64,000 bases of DNA from the NCBI RefSeq assembly GCF_030060925.1, contig NZ_CP045455.1, positions 1,364,001 through 1,428,000 of the forward strand, read 5' to 3'. This DNA comes from Spiroplasma sp. SV19 (GTDB lineage Bacteria > Bacillota_I > Bacilli_A > Mycoplasmatales > Mycoplasmataceae). Numbering within the stretch: position 1 is the stretch's first letter; each line of letters begins with the position of its first letter. The translations under genes and the position numbers were made by a program. A model generated the notes under the pieces. It saw nothing but the letters and a program-made list of their open reading frames with translations. It made no database searches and was not told the origin of the DNA. Positions 19,830-32,300 of the stretch are shown here, in pieces.

Positions 19830-21983
19830 ATGTTAAAGTTATTAGTGCTAGCAACATCAATTTTTACGATTACACCAACTGTGACTTCTGGTGTTTATTA
19901 TGCCACAGTTGAAACAACAAATGATTATGCTATTAGTCGGGAAGTTCTTCGCGAAGATATTTTAGCGCATCGTGTGTATGGTGGGCAAGTTAATTATAGT
20001 GAATATGATGGACAAACCTTTTATTCTGATGAAGCATTAAATGAATATTTATTAAAAAATAATAAAGTGACTTCCGTGTTAACAGCGTCAAACCCAAATA
20101 AAATCATTAAAAATTATGAGCATATGACGTTAGATCCAAAGAAAATTTATGACACTGATTTAAATAATTTTCAGCAATTATATCGCGATGCGTTTGGGAA
20201 TGTGGCATATACTCGTCAAGATGCTTTAAATACTTATACGAACGAAGGGTTAGTAAAATCACAATATAGTTATGATGGTTTTTATTGGTTTGATACACCA
20301 GAAGAAGCAAAGATTAATGAAAAGTATAAAATGAAAATTAATAAGTCATTATATTATATTTATAATAATCAATATTATAATGCTTTTAATGACCAAGATA
20401 TTAACGCGTTAGTTTCGTTAATGGAAGAGGGCTATTATGCTAATATTAACCAGTCATTGCTAGAAAAACCATTAATCAAACCAATTGTGAAACAAGGAAA
20501 TAGTAAGTTAATTTATGATTTGTTAAAAAAAGATTTACGCAAAGATTTTAATGGTGATTATTATAATACAGTTACTAAGACAGAAACTAAGTATCGCTTA
20601 GCAATTGCTCCAACGGGAAGTCATCGCTTGACAGTACACTATTCTGATTTAAATGGTAAGCATTTAGAAGGCGAAGATTATTATGCGGGAGCTAGTCCAA
20701 CGATTGAATTTACCAATGTTGGGGTCCAAAAAAGTGGACACGATTTGATTAATTGGTTTAAAACGGGGGGAACTTGACAAGTAAAAACAGAGGGAGGTTT
20801 AGGGACTGGCCGCTATTATTTAACTCGTAATTTTACCGGAATTTATAAAAATAAAAATGTTAAAATTGGAATTAATTTAGTTCCTAGTTGAAGTGCCGCT
20901 TTTGGAAAAACAAAAGCACCTCAAATTAGTGACTTTCAGCTTGTTGATCAATCTGTGGGGAAAATTAAGTTATATGCTAACTCTAAACAAAGTGCTAATC
21001 AGTTTTTAGATGTGACCGCAGAGAAAAAGGGTGTTTTTTCGAACGGGAATATTACAACAGAAGACAAAAATCACTTTTATGATACTTGATATGATCGTTA
21101 TTTTAACAGTGTTTTAACTAATTTTGGGGTAAATAATAACCGTCAAGTAACTTATCATGATATTAAAAATGGCAATTATATTACAAATCCTACTTTTAAT
21201 GGTACGAATGGGCAAGGCTTTATTTATAAGGATAAAGCTTATGATGTTAATCCTAGTAAAGGATATAGTCAATCATTAATTCAAAGTTACTTAAATTGAA
21301 TTTCTGTCAAAGAAAAGCTATTAGAAAATCCGGTTACTCGTGATGGCCAACATTACTATCAATTACGTCCTGACTTTTTAGCAACAGCAGAACAATTAGA
21401 TAAATTCTTGTATTTGGAGGGAAACTTTCAGACAAAATTAATGTATTCTTATTCACCAGACCCTGATATTTCTGATCGTGATGGGCGAATGTTAGCAGTA
21501 ACATTACAAGAGGCAAAAGAGAAAGAATTAATTAATAAAAATCGGACATTACGAAAGCAATATTTGGCATATGATGTTTTTGGGAACAAAGAAGTAACAA
21601 CAAGTAGTGCTAGTGCGGCACTTCAACAGTTAACAAATAAAATTCAGTTAACATCGAAGTTTGTGCATAAAAATGAAATTAAAACATGGGACCCAAGAAT
21701 TAAACGATCATGAGATTTAACAATTTCAGATGGTCGCTATGTTGTGTATCGAATTAATGATCCAAACCAAGCGGGGAAATTTATATACTTTGCCTCGCAA
21801 GATTTAGCGTTAGCAGCTGTTAAAACAGCAGCAAAACTGACCTCAGCGGTTAATAAACTGGAGAAATCAGTTTATTTATATAGTTATACTGCCCAATCAA
21901 ACGTAGTTATTCCCTTTGTTTTTTATGATAATGATGTTGATAGTGTTATTACTAAGATTTATCAATATGAACAGTGAAAGTAG
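19830..21983 (+). CDS. secreted repeat-containing surface protein (717 residues)
   Basis: The start is 2 bp after the previous stop (tightly coupled). Residues 1-25 form a signal-type hydrophobic start (MLKLLVLATSIFTITPTVTS). It carries the same unit as its neighbour: YDGQTFYSDEALNEYL, FGNVAYTRQDALNTY, YDGFYWFDTPEEAKI, DVFGNKEVTTSSASAAL and GKFIYFASQDLALAAV. A central part (about residues 255-350) with GSHRLTVHYSDLNGKHLEG resembles a beta-rich bacterial repeat fold. No sortase or second anchor is seen. It is presumably a partner of the 918-residue protein. Function is unknown; carbohydrate or host-surface binding is inferred from the PTS context. Confidence 0.78.
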
Positions 21984-22181
21984 GCTTTGCGGTGAGTTCT
22001 AGTGGTTTGAGCGGTTTAATAGAAACCAAGTTATTTAATTAGTTTTGCTTTTTTTCCAAAATAAAATATGATATGATTAATGGTATAGAATAGTTAATAA
22101 CTATTTTTCGTATCAACTTGTATTAATCATTTAGCAATTATCAACAATATTAATTAAATATAAAGAAGGAGTTATTTAAAT

Positions 22182-22733
22182 ATGAAGAAAACATTTTTTA
22201 CCATTTTAACAGCTTCAACGTTAGGATCAACGTTAGCACCAACGCTTACTCAACAGCAAGCAGCAAAGCCACCTTTAACATGAGATATTGGTGTAATGTC
22301 GGGAAATGATTCATTCCCAGTTGCCAAGCGTGGGATGAAATTTGTTACTAATACTAACACACCATTAGTTTTTAATTTTTTAAATTATGCTAATACATGA
22401 GAAACATTTGTTCAACAATATCCTTATTTTAAGTTTATTAACTCAAGTATTGCAACAGGGTTAAAAGGAGATAACAAACAAAATAACCTTGATAATGTTG
22501 TTTATCGTACGAGTGATTTTAATACCGGGACTTCAGGATTAATGTTTACAATGGCAGAAGTTAGGTCAAACTTTATTGGTGATTATATTGTCTTATCGGT
22601 TTTCGGGATGTTATTAAATAATACAATCCAGTTCGGTGTGATGTATAATCTAAATATCACACAGCAATACGCTACCCCGTATCCATTTTATAACTCAGTA
22701 GCTGGTACAATCCAGTTTATGAGTAACAGGTAG
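22182..22733 (+). CDS. small secreted protein in the PTS-like locus
   Basis: 183 residues with a clear signal peptide (MKKTFFTILTASTLGSTLAP) followed by a Q/A-rich cleavage region. The mature part is about 155 residues, rich in Asn, Thr and aromatics and likely beta-structured. AAGAAGGAG precedes the ATG and a 198-bp gap separates it from the upstream gene, so it may start a second transcript that includes the EIIC 29 bp downstream. It has no repeat unit of the type found in the two large proteins. I do not recognise the family. Confidence 0.75.
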
Positions 22734-22762
22734 ACTTTAAGATTACTGGGCATTAATTACAA

Positions 22763-24331
22763 ATGTCAAAAATTGATAAGTTATACCAAATCAAAAAAAA
22801 TGGGAAGGGCTATAATAATAATAAAATTAAAGTTAGAGATATATATGAACGATTTATTAAAATTATTACTCTAATAATTATCCCATTGTTGTTGATTGTT
22901 TTAATTTATGGAATTGGTGCCATTTTAAACGATTATAGTGAAAATCAAGTCTTAATTACAATGGGCGATGTTTTCATTAAAATTGGGAAAGCTGTTTTTA
23001 ATAATTTATCAATTATTTTTTGTCTTGTCACTGTTATTAGTATTACTAATAATGTTAAAGCCGTAGCAGTTGCTGTTACTGGCTTTTTGGTTTTTTCAGT
23101 AACACAATTTGCTTTAATTCAATATGAGGTTAATTCTGATGGCACATTGTATGTGACTAGTATTTTATTTTTCTATCAAGGTGATAATTTAGCATTATTT
23201 TTAGGATCAACCTTCGGAATTGTTACTTTAAATACTTCAATCTTTGGTGGAGTTATTGTTGGTGTTGTTTCATCATACATTTATTACAAGTGTATTGAGT
23301 TAAGAATGCCAAAATCATTAGGCTTACTGAACGGTTTTCCGTTCGTAAGTATGATTGTGGTGTTTGCTAGTATGTTGTTAGCAGTGCTATTTTTATTATT
23401 ATGAATTGTTTTAGCAATGTTCTTAAATAAGATTTATTATTGAATGTGGAGTCAAACTGCGCGTCATTTTTTGGGAGCAGCCCTTGTGTATGAATTTTTA
23501 AATATCTTATTAGTACCATTTGGGTTTAAAGACATTTCATCAAACTTATTTGTGCAAAGTAATTCACAATTATTAACGCAACAAGAATTTATGGACTTAT
23601 TTCGACAAGTTTCATATAATTATGGTTGACAATATAATATTTTTACCCAAAGTTGAAATCATGCTAGTATTCAAGCTGTATGAACATATTTACAACAACC
23701 AAACTTACTTGATAGTAAACTATCGTTAATTCAATGAATCTCAATCTTACCATTTAATCGTTTACCACAAATTAATGGGATTGAAACTGGTTTATATAAT
23801 TGGTTTTTATATAGTAAGAATATTGGTGATTTATTTCAATTGAAGTTGCCCCCAAATTATGCCATTGTGTTTGGTGCTTCATTAGGGGTTAGTGTTGCAA
23901 TTGTTTTAACTAGCAAAAACGAAAACCGGATCCCAACAGCGCTTTTAATGTCAGTTGTCGTGTTGGTGACAATTTTAACTGGTAATAATATTATCATTAA
24001 CTTATTTATTTTCTTAGCTTCACCATTATTATATTTTGTGGTTTATGCGCCGATTGCAGGGTTAAATGGCTTATTTATGTCAATGCTAGGCGTTCATATT
24101 TGAGTATCCTTTACGGATGGTTTAATTGACTTTATTTACAAAGGGATTTTACCAGCAGCAAAAGGAACCCAGTTCTTCTGAATCCCAATCTTTAGTGTGA
24201 TTTGGTTTGTTATTATTACACCTATTTTTGCGAAAGCAATTGTCCGCTTTGATTATCCTTTTGTTGGTCGTCGTGAAACGATTTTACCACGAATTACGCA
24301 CAAGAAATATCATGAGATTTGGAATCATTAG
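22763..24331 (+). CDS. divergent PTS EIIC permease, glucose superfamily
   Basis: 522 residues, polytopic. Segments matching the glucose/N-acetylglucosamine EIIC order are visible: NTSIFGGVIVGVVSSYIYY (GGIIxG region), LRMPKSLGLLNGFPFVS (kLP...G.RFVP), HFLGAALVYEFLNILLVPFG (fL..LLiPFG), FGASLGVSVAIVL, and near the end FTDGLIDFI. The canonical GITEP motif that lines the sugar site is replaced by LTGNNIIINLFI, and the PFGLHH His pair is absent (PFGFKD). No EIIB domain is attached. It may carry an unusual sugar or may have lost phosphotransfer. It is intact with many UGA Trp codons. Confidence 0.8.
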
Positions 24332-24497
24332 AAATTTGAACTAAAATTAAACCTAATGTTTTAGATTTTTATTATAATTATTTTTTATTTATTTAAATGA
24401 CTTAAGTATTTAATATTTTAAAAAATTTATTAAAATAAAAATTAATGAAATATAAAAGTAGTTAACTATTTTAATTATTATGTGAAGGAGTTTAAAT

Positions 24498-25638
24498 ATG
24501 GAAATTTTAAAAATACTAAATAAAAAAATTATTGAGGAAACTAATTTTTCTAATGATAAGGAAGAGGAAATATTTGATGATTCTAGTGATTTAGATATAT
24601 ATGGAGGTATAAAAAGGAAAAATATTTACAAGGAAAGACAAGATAAATCATTAATTGATTTAAAAAGAATGATTGATGATGAAGAAATTATTTTGCAACC
24701 AGATTTTCAAAGAAATTATGTATGAAGTCAGGCAAATGCTTCTTTATTTATTGAATCTTTACTTATGGGTGTTCCAATTCCTACAATTTTTATTTCGGAA
24801 AATAGAGATAATAAGTGAGAAGTTATTGATGGGCAACAACGTTTAACCACAATTATGAAGTTTTTCAATGATGATTTTTTGCTAAAAAAACTATCAGTTT
24901 TAGAGGAATTTAAAAACAAGAAGTTTTCATTATTAAATTCAGATGTACAGTTATTTTTAAAAATATAGTACTACAAGTCTTAATAATAAAGAAAGAGACA
25001 GATCCGGGTATGAAATATGATATTTTTCTAGGTTAAATAAAGGTTCAATTAGTTTAAATGAACAAGAGTTAAGAAATTGTCTTTATAATGGTAGTTTCAA
25101 TATTTTATTAAAAATATAGCAATTCAATTACGAAAATATAATATTTTTACAGATAATATGATTAAAAGAATGTTGATATTGAAATAGTTTTAAGATTTTT
25201 GCAATGTATAATTTATATATGAAAAATAATTCATTTGATAATTATAAAGGGTTAACTACTGAATTGACAAATTATATGAGAGAGAATGAAAACATAGATG
25301 AAGGAACAATTAATAATTTAAATGTAATTTTTAATGAATCTTTTAATAAAGTTTATTCTGTTTTTTCAACAAATATATTTAAATTTTTTGATCCAATTGA
25401 AAAAAAATTTAATAATACAATTAATAGATCGGTTATGGATATACAAATGTGTGTTCTTTCTAAATATTCTATTGATAAAATTAAAAGAAATAAAAACAAA
25501 ATTTTAGAGGATTTTAAACGTGCTTTCTCTACAGAAGAATTTCGTGAATCATTAAAGATACATACAAACAATATTGAGGCAATTAGAAAACGTTTTAGTG
25601 TTATGGATAATCTTTTGGAAAAGATTATGGGTAAATAA
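24498..25638 (+). pseudogene. DUF262 (GmrSD/ParB-fold) nuclease-like gene, frame-disrupted
   Basis: The ATG follows GAAGGAG. The N-terminal domain is clear: LQPDFQRNYVW, then FIESLLMGVPIPTIF, then VIDGQQRLTT, the D-G-Q-Q-R signature of DUF262. The downstream blocks FSRLNKG...LNEQELRNCLYNG and the C-terminal helices (MYNLYMKNN to MGK) are in other frames. Stops at 24966 and about 25117, plus a run of frame changes before 25204, show at least three indels. DUF262 proteins occur as modification-dependent restriction (GmrSD) or other antiphage systems. The adjacent HEPN gene suggests a two-gene defence module. It is now probably inactive. Confidence 0.75.
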
Positions 25639-25641
25639 TTT

Positions 25642-26354
25642 ATGAAAACACCATCTGAAAATTTTCATATAAATTTAAATTCTTTAACAAAAATATGTAA
25701 ATCTTTAGAGAAGAATGAAGTTTATTTTATAGTCTTAATTAGCATGATTTTTACATTTTTTGAAAAGTTTATTAAAGAGTTGATTCAATTTAAGAATTCT
25801 AAGATTTTGGAAAAATTACAAGCTTCTCCTAAATATATTTTTGATTTTAATGAGCTTGAAAAGTCATTTTATTTTAGTTCAAATAAAGGTGAGATTTCTA
25901 ATTTAGTTCAGAATGTAGGAAAACACAATGAAGAGTTTAATTTAAATAAAATAAAGGATTGTATAGATAATTTAAATGATATTTTTCTCCAAAAAATTTA
26001 ATAGAAAATATTGATGTTCCTGAATTTAATTTTAGACAAAATACAAAAAAATTAATAAAAATATTTAAATTAGAATTTGGTGACAAAATATTAGATCAAA
26101 TTAAAGTTAATGATTTATCAGTAGATACTCAAATACCTATAAAATCATTTGTGTCTGTTACAACTATTGCGGGTATAGATTTTTATGAAAGATTTTTATC
26201 AATTCCTAGAACAAAAGCAATTCATGATGCAACAATAGATGAGAATTTTCAAAATGAAATTATTAATAAAAATAAAATTGATGATTGAATTAATTCAGTG
26301 AAAGATTTTATTAAGAAAATAGAAGAATATGTATTGAAGATTATTGAAAGTTAA
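25642..26354 (+). pseudogene. HEPN-like nuclease partner of DUF262 (MAE_28990 type), one frameshift
   Basis: It starts 3 bp after the DUF262 remnant. The N-terminal 119 residues (KNEVYFIVLISMIFTFFEKF and on) and the C-terminal part (SFVSVTTIAGIDFYERFLS) have the helical look of the RiboL-PSP-HEPN/MAE_28990 family that is often encoded next to DUF262. The frame changes in the A6 run at about 25992-25997; one more A would join the parts to about 237 residues. It is probably an RNase-type effector. Assignment is by pattern and context. Confidence 0.6.
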
Positions 26355-26495
26355 TTTTTATAATTAAATAAATTATAAAAATCATATGTATTTGTAATTT
26401 ACAATATAAAAAATATTATTTTCCCAGATTATATAAAATTTATATTATATTTAAAGTTTTTGTAAAAAGTATTTGTAGTATGATTATATATTTAG

Positions 26496-26541
26496 CAGTA
26501 AAAAAACAATAATTTTTTAAAAAATTATTGTTTTTTTACTA
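26496..26541 (+). terminator. long hairpin terminator
   Basis: AGTAAAAAAACAATAATTTTT and its complement form a stem of about 20 bp around a short loop. It could terminate in both directions. It separates the decayed DUF262/HEPN pair from the hydrophobic-protein cluster. Confidence 0.75.
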
Positions 26542-26642
26542 AAATAAAGTTATAACTAAATTAGGTAAAGGTTTTACGAAATCTTATCTAAACTACCAAA
26601 AATTTATAATAACAATTTAATAACAGAAAGAAGGAAAAAATT

Positions 26643-27191
26643 ATGGGAACATTATTAAGTCTTTTAGGTTCAATCGGAATTATCAGTAGTGGTGCTAGTA
26701 CTGCTGCTAGTGCAGCAACTATTCCGGCGGGAACGTATATTATTAATGCTAGTGCCTCATCGATGATTGATCTTGTTAGTAAAGAAGTATCCGGAATTCT
26801 GAATGCTAATTCAACATGAATTTTAACCATTGAGAAAGCAATTTATACTGGGGAAAAGATCACGACTGATATTATTGCTGAAGCAATGATTGCATTAGAA
26901 GAAGCAGCTAGTTCAACAGCTGTTATTTTATCAAATGATGCAGCTCTTGCAACTGCTGCTGAAGCATTATCAACATCGACTACTGTTGAAGGTGGTCTTC
27001 TTGCGGGGTCATTAGGAACTGCTCTTCAAACATTAGGTATTTCATTGGCAATTGCTGCTGTAATTTATGGCGGTTATTATGCTTATCAAAATTGAGATAG
27101 TATTAAACATTTTGCGAATGAAACACTAAAAATAACCGAACATTATCTTTCAACAGCAACGGATTATTTAAAAGGGTGATGACCTTTTTAA
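26643..27191 (+). CDS. hydrophobic Ala/Gly-rich small protein, paralogue A
   Basis: 182 residues. The N-terminus MGTLLSLLGSIGI is shared with the paralogue at 28128, including the untranslated RBS region GAAAGAAGGAAAAA. The C-terminal 75 residues are also shared (EGGLLAGSLGTALQTLGIS, IAAVIYGGYYAYQNWDSIKH) and both end in WPF. The middle is Ala/Ser/Thr-rich and differs entirely. Hydrophobic glycine-rich helices and a Trp-rich end suggest membrane insertion. I do not recognise the family. A bacteriocin-like toxin, holin-like or viral-coat-like protein are all possible. GC and Ala usage is slightly higher than in neighbours. Confidence 0.75.
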
Positions 27192-27240
27192 TTCATAATT
27201 AAAAATAATACCAATTTAAAAAAAGAAAAAAGTAACTGTT

Positions 27241-28110
27241 ATGAAAAAACTTTTATGTGTGCTCAGTACAGTTGTTTTATTGACTAGTGGAGTTTTATCT
27301 ATCGCTGTCAATAAAACAACTGCACCAGTAGCACAACAGAAAGATAATGTCGGTCAAGAAGTGGTGGATTGAAAGCAAGTTGAAAATTATTTTAGTGTTG
27401 ATTCATTTGAAGCATTATATCAAGTTAACTTTTCAAAAAATGCTAATAATCCACCTATTATGTCAGAATTAGTTAATAAAGCACGGCAAAAATCATTAGA
27501 ATATATAAATAATTTTAAAACCAAGAATTTTAATTTAAATCAAATAACAAATTATTTAAAAACAAATATTAAAGATTTTAAGCAAAACTTTCAAGTTACT
27601 CATAAAAAACAAACATTAAAATTACATTCTTATGTTGTTTTAAAAGCACCTGAGAAAGTTTTAGACAAAGAAAAAACAATTACCAATACGTTAAATGCAA
27701 TCAGCAAAATTAAAATTATTAATACTGGAATTTATACGGCTGCTACTATTTCTGAGATTGCTGCTGCTGGTTTTTGAGCAACATCGTGATGATTTGGGAT
27801 TAGTATTCCGTGAGCTATTGCAGCAACATCTTTGGGAGCAGCATTATATACAATTTATTATGCAGTGAATACGTTTCTTATTGACAATGATATTTCAAAC
27901 AAAAATTTATGAGATAGTCTTTGATGAGTAAAAGATATTACTTTTTTTGCAACAAGTCTTTCATATAGTTTAATTTATAATACGACAATTTTAATAGCTG
28001 AAGGTACAATCACAGCAACATCATGGGCAGTTCCAGCTGCTTTTGCGATGGTTGGTATTTTATTTACCACATGAGCATGATTAAAACTATATATTGAAGA
28101 CATTATTTAA
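27241..28110 (+). CDS. secreted protein with C-terminal membrane helices
   Basis: 289 residues. It has a signal-type start (MKKLLCVLSTVVLLTSGVLS), a soluble Lys/Asn-rich helical part to about residue 160, then at least three hydrophobic, Trp/Ala-rich segments (IAAAGFWATSWWFGISIPWA, SWAVPAAFAMVGILFTTWAW). It lies between the two paralogues at 26643 and 28128 with short gaps (49 and 17 bp), so the three genes are probably one operon. The signal/charged/hydrophobic layout resembles the proteins at 2820 and 5662. Function unknown. Confidence 0.72.
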
Positions 28111-28127
28111 GAAAGAAGGAAAAAATT

Positions 28128-28748
28128 ATGGGAACATTATTAAGTCTTTTAGGCTCAATCGGCATTGCAAGTAGTAGTGCTGGAGTTGCGGTAAGGGCAG
28201 CTAGTACAACTAATACAACAATTGGGTTGTGAGATTATGTAGTAGGGATAAAAAATATTTTAACTGATCCTGGTTTATTAAATGAAACTTATGCATTGTA
28301 TAATGCGGCAATGGGGCAATTAGGGACATTTTTTAATCTCCTAAGAACATTTCAATGAAGTAATTTTTATAATGAAATATCATCCTTAGGAATGACAACC
28401 AAGAACTTATTAATATATGCTAAAAATATTGCCCAACGAATTGATCAGTTAATTCCTGATACCTTTTTATCATTAGAAAACCTTACTGGGTCAGGACTTG
28501 CTGAAATTGAATGAATCACAGCAGGTTCAACATCAGTTACTATTGAAGGTGGTCTTCTTGCCGGGTCATTAGGAACAGCAATTGAAACATTAGGCATTTC
28601 ATTGGCAATTGCTGCTGTAATTTATGGCGGCTATTATGCTTATCAGAATTGAGATAGTATTAAACACTTTGCGAGTGAAGCATTTAGAGCAACTGAACAT
28701 TATTTTTCAACAGTAGCGGATTATTTAAAAAGTTGCTGGCCTTTTTAA
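28128..28748 (+). CDS. hydrophobic Ala/Gly-rich small protein, paralogue B
   Basis: 206 residues, 24 longer than paralogue A. The first 13 residues and the upstream RBS region are nearly identical at DNA level to 26643, and the C-terminal 75 residues from IEGGLLAGSLGTA are nearly identical. The central 110 residues (including GLWDYVVGIKNILTDPG) are unrelated to A. Conserved ends with a swapped centre suggest modular recombination. It is closed by the terminator at 28817. Function unknown. Confidence 0.75.
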
Positions 28749-28816
28749 TAAAATTTATTAAAAATAGTACAAATAATTTTAGAGTTAATTTATTTCAAAA
28801 TTAAATATCATTTTCT

Positions 28817-28856
28817 AAAAAATGAGAATATCTATGGTGTGATATTCTCATTTTTA
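28817..28856 (+). terminator. intrinsic terminator
   Basis: AAAATGAGAATATC pairs with GATATTCTCATTTT over an 8-nt loop and ends in T-rich sequence. It closes the three-gene hydrophobic cluster. Confidence 0.85.
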
Positions 28857-29396
28857 CTTTTTTTAGATATTTTATGTTTAGAAAGAAGATGAAAGTAGTA
28901 TTACTTATATATTACTATGTTAGATGACTTTTTAATTAAAATATTAATAATTCTTATTTTTGTTGAAAATTAATTTTTAATAAAGTAAACTTATAATTAG
29001 AAAAAGCTGTTAAAACTTTTATAAAATTAATAATTTTTATTTTAAATAATTAATATATCATCTAAATCATGATTTTTAGAGTAAATACTAAAGTTAAAAG
29101 TAATTAACATAATTTTAATTATTTAAATTATATTAATAATAAATTAATTAGGTCAATTAATATTTGAAAATGTATTAGAACTAAACTTGTTAGTTTTAAA
29201 AATAAAAAATTTATGTAATAAATTTTGAAATATTAATTGAAAACTTATTTATTTTATTGCATACAAACTTAAAAGGGATATTAACAGAAGTTTTGAGCTA
29301 ATTTTATTATTTAATTAAAATCTTAAAATGTAGGAAAGCAAAAAGTTATTACTAACAATAATTAAATTAAAGAACAAAGGAAAGTAGGATCTGGTG
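28857..29396. other. AT-rich intergenic region before hsdR
   Basis: About 540 bp with no supported gene on either strand. It probably contains the hsd promoter, but no box stands out against the AT background. AAAGGAAAGTAGG at about 29378-29390 is the hsdR ribosome binding site. Confidence 0.5.
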
Positions 29397-32300
29397 ATGC
29401 TGGAAAAAGAATTTGAAGCAATTTTTATAAATAAACTTATTGATAATGGTTATGAATATCTTGAAATGGATAAAATTTTAGAGAAAAGAGGAACTATAGA
29501 AAACATTTTATTACTTGATTTAATTGAAGAAAGTATTAAAAGATTAAACCCCAGAATAAGTCAAAAAAGTATTCATGATGCTATTAAACAAATTAAAGCA
29601 ACTTCTTCTTCTGATTTAATTATTGCTAATGAAGCTGGAATGGACAAAATAATCAATGGAATCAAAGTATTTGATAATGAAAAAAAGATGATAATAACTT
29701 GTAAAATTGTTGATTTTGATGATTTCAAAAATAATAAGTTTATTGTTACAAATCAGTTTAAAATGTTATCTACTCATCCGACTTCTAGAACTCAAATTGT
29801 TGATATAGTAATATTTCTTAATGGCTTACCAATTATTATTGGTGAATTAAAAAATCCTGACAATTTTTCGAGAAAAACAATTGAGTTAGCATATGATCAA
29901 CTGCAAAATTATCAAATATATTTAAAAGACTTGTTTGTTTTTAATTGTTTTAATTTTATTAGTGATAAATTTAGTAATAAATATGGAACAATTACATCTT
30001 CTTATGATCGATTTTTTAACTGGTTTGACAAAAGTAAGCATGAAAATTTATTAGATAATTTTATTAATGGATTATTATCTAAGGAAATAATATTAGATAT
30101 TATTAAAAATTTTTTGTTCTTTACTATTGATAACAAAAATAATTTAAATCATAAAATTATAGCAGGACATCACCAATATCAAGGTGTGAATAGTGCAATT
30201 AATAGAATATCTCAAAACAAGGATAATAAAGGTGGAATATTTTGACATACTCAAGGTTCTGGTAAGTCATTTTCAATGGTATTTTTAACAAAAAAATATA
30301 TTGATTTAAATCCAAAAGCAACAATTCTTGTAATAACAGATCGAAAGGATTTAGATTTTCAATTAGCTGATACATTTATTAATTCTAAAAAATATTTAGG
30401 TCAAGAACCTGAACGCATTGAAAGTATTAAGGAACTTAAAGAAAAACTAAACAACAAGAGGCAAAATGGGATTTACTTATCTACAATCCAAAAATTTACT
30501 GATGAAATTGGGGTTTTATCAACAAGAGATGATATATTAATTATTGCTGATGAAGCTCATCGCTCACATAATTTAGATCTTAATTTTGAGATAAATAAAT
30601 TGCAATTAAAGATAAAAGAAGGAAATGCTCAAAGACTACGAAAAGCTTTCACGAATGCTGTATTTGTTGGTTTTACCGGAACACCGATTGAACAAGAGGA
30701 TAGGAGTACGAAAGATATTTTTGGGGAATATATTTCAAAATATTTAATGTCAGATGCTATTAAAGATGGAACAATAGTTGATATTTTTTATGAACCACGG
30801 AAAAAAGAGTTGCATCGAGATATTGAAGAGTTTGAAAAAATTGATAATGAATATGAACTTATTAAGCAAAAATATAAGAGTGATACATTCATCTATGAAG
30901 AAGCAGTTAAAACATTAGGATTAAAATTAAATACTTTTGAAAAATTAATTGAAAATGATGGAAGAATAGAAGCAATTAGTAGTGATTTTATTAAGCATTA
31001 TAAATCACGAATTAATATTCTAAAAGGTAAAGCAATGTTTATTGTGTTTAATCGAAAATGTGCCATAAAATACTATAAGGAAATAATTAAGCAAGCACCA
31101 GAATTAGAAAAACACATAAAAGTAATAATGACAGCAAATAAACAAGCTGATGCGAAGGAAGTTTTAGAGTTAATTGGAAGAGATGAAGACAAAAAGGTTT
31201 TTGCCAAAGAATTTAAAGATCCAGAATCAGATTTTAAAATTGCAATAGTGGTTGACATGTGGTTAACTGGCTTTGATGTTCCATGTTTAGATGTTATTTA
31301 TATTGATAAATGACTAAAGATGCATAATTTAATGCAAGCTGTAGCGAGGGTTAATCGAGTTTATAATGATGCAAAAACCAATAAAGTTAAATCATCAGGG
31401 TTAATTGTTGATTATATTGGACTTTGAAAAAATTTAAATAAAGCTCTAGATTTCTATAATAATCATGGTGATGAGGTATCTATTACAGGAAAAACAAGTG
31501 ATGAGGTCAAAGAGCAATTACTTACAACAATCGATGAAATATTGAATAAATATTTTAGTGAATTTAAGGAAAAAATGTGCGCAAAGCAGGACAATGAAAT
31601 CAAAAATTATATGCTTATTGAGGAATTACATAACCATTTAATTAAAAATAACTTAGTTAAATCACTTATTGATGATAGTAAAGGATTGACAAAAATGTTA
31701 TCAGTTTCACTTGGAATTCTAAATGAAATTGAAATAAATGCAACTGTAATTTTAATTGTTCTTAGAAAAGAAATTATCAACTTTGAGTTAGGAAAAATAG
31801 ATGTTGAAACGGATGTTAGAAAAATTTCAACAAGAATTAATAATGCAATCATATGCAAAGGTAATTTTGAGGAAAAAGATTATAAACCAGTATCATTAAA
31901 TGATTTAATAAATCACCTCTCTATATTAAAAACAAAGACTACTAATCTTGAGTATAATGCTGAATTAATTAAAATTACAGCATATAAAGTAGTAGATGAA
32001 TTAAAAAAACATAGTCTCATTAGAGCCAAAAAATTGTCTGAAAAGATTGACCAATTAATTAATCAGTTAAAAGAAGGGCATATTTCTTTAAAAGAATTTA
32101 AAGAAATATTAACTGATATTGCTGCTGAAGTAGTTAACGATTCTGCTGCTTCTAAATTAAATTTATCGGAAGCTGAATATTCCTTTTATGAGCTGATTTC
32201 ACAAGAAATATATACAAAAAAGGATATTACTAACAAAGAATTATTAACCATAACACATGAAATTTATGATAAAGTAAAAAACATTATAACTGATTTATGA

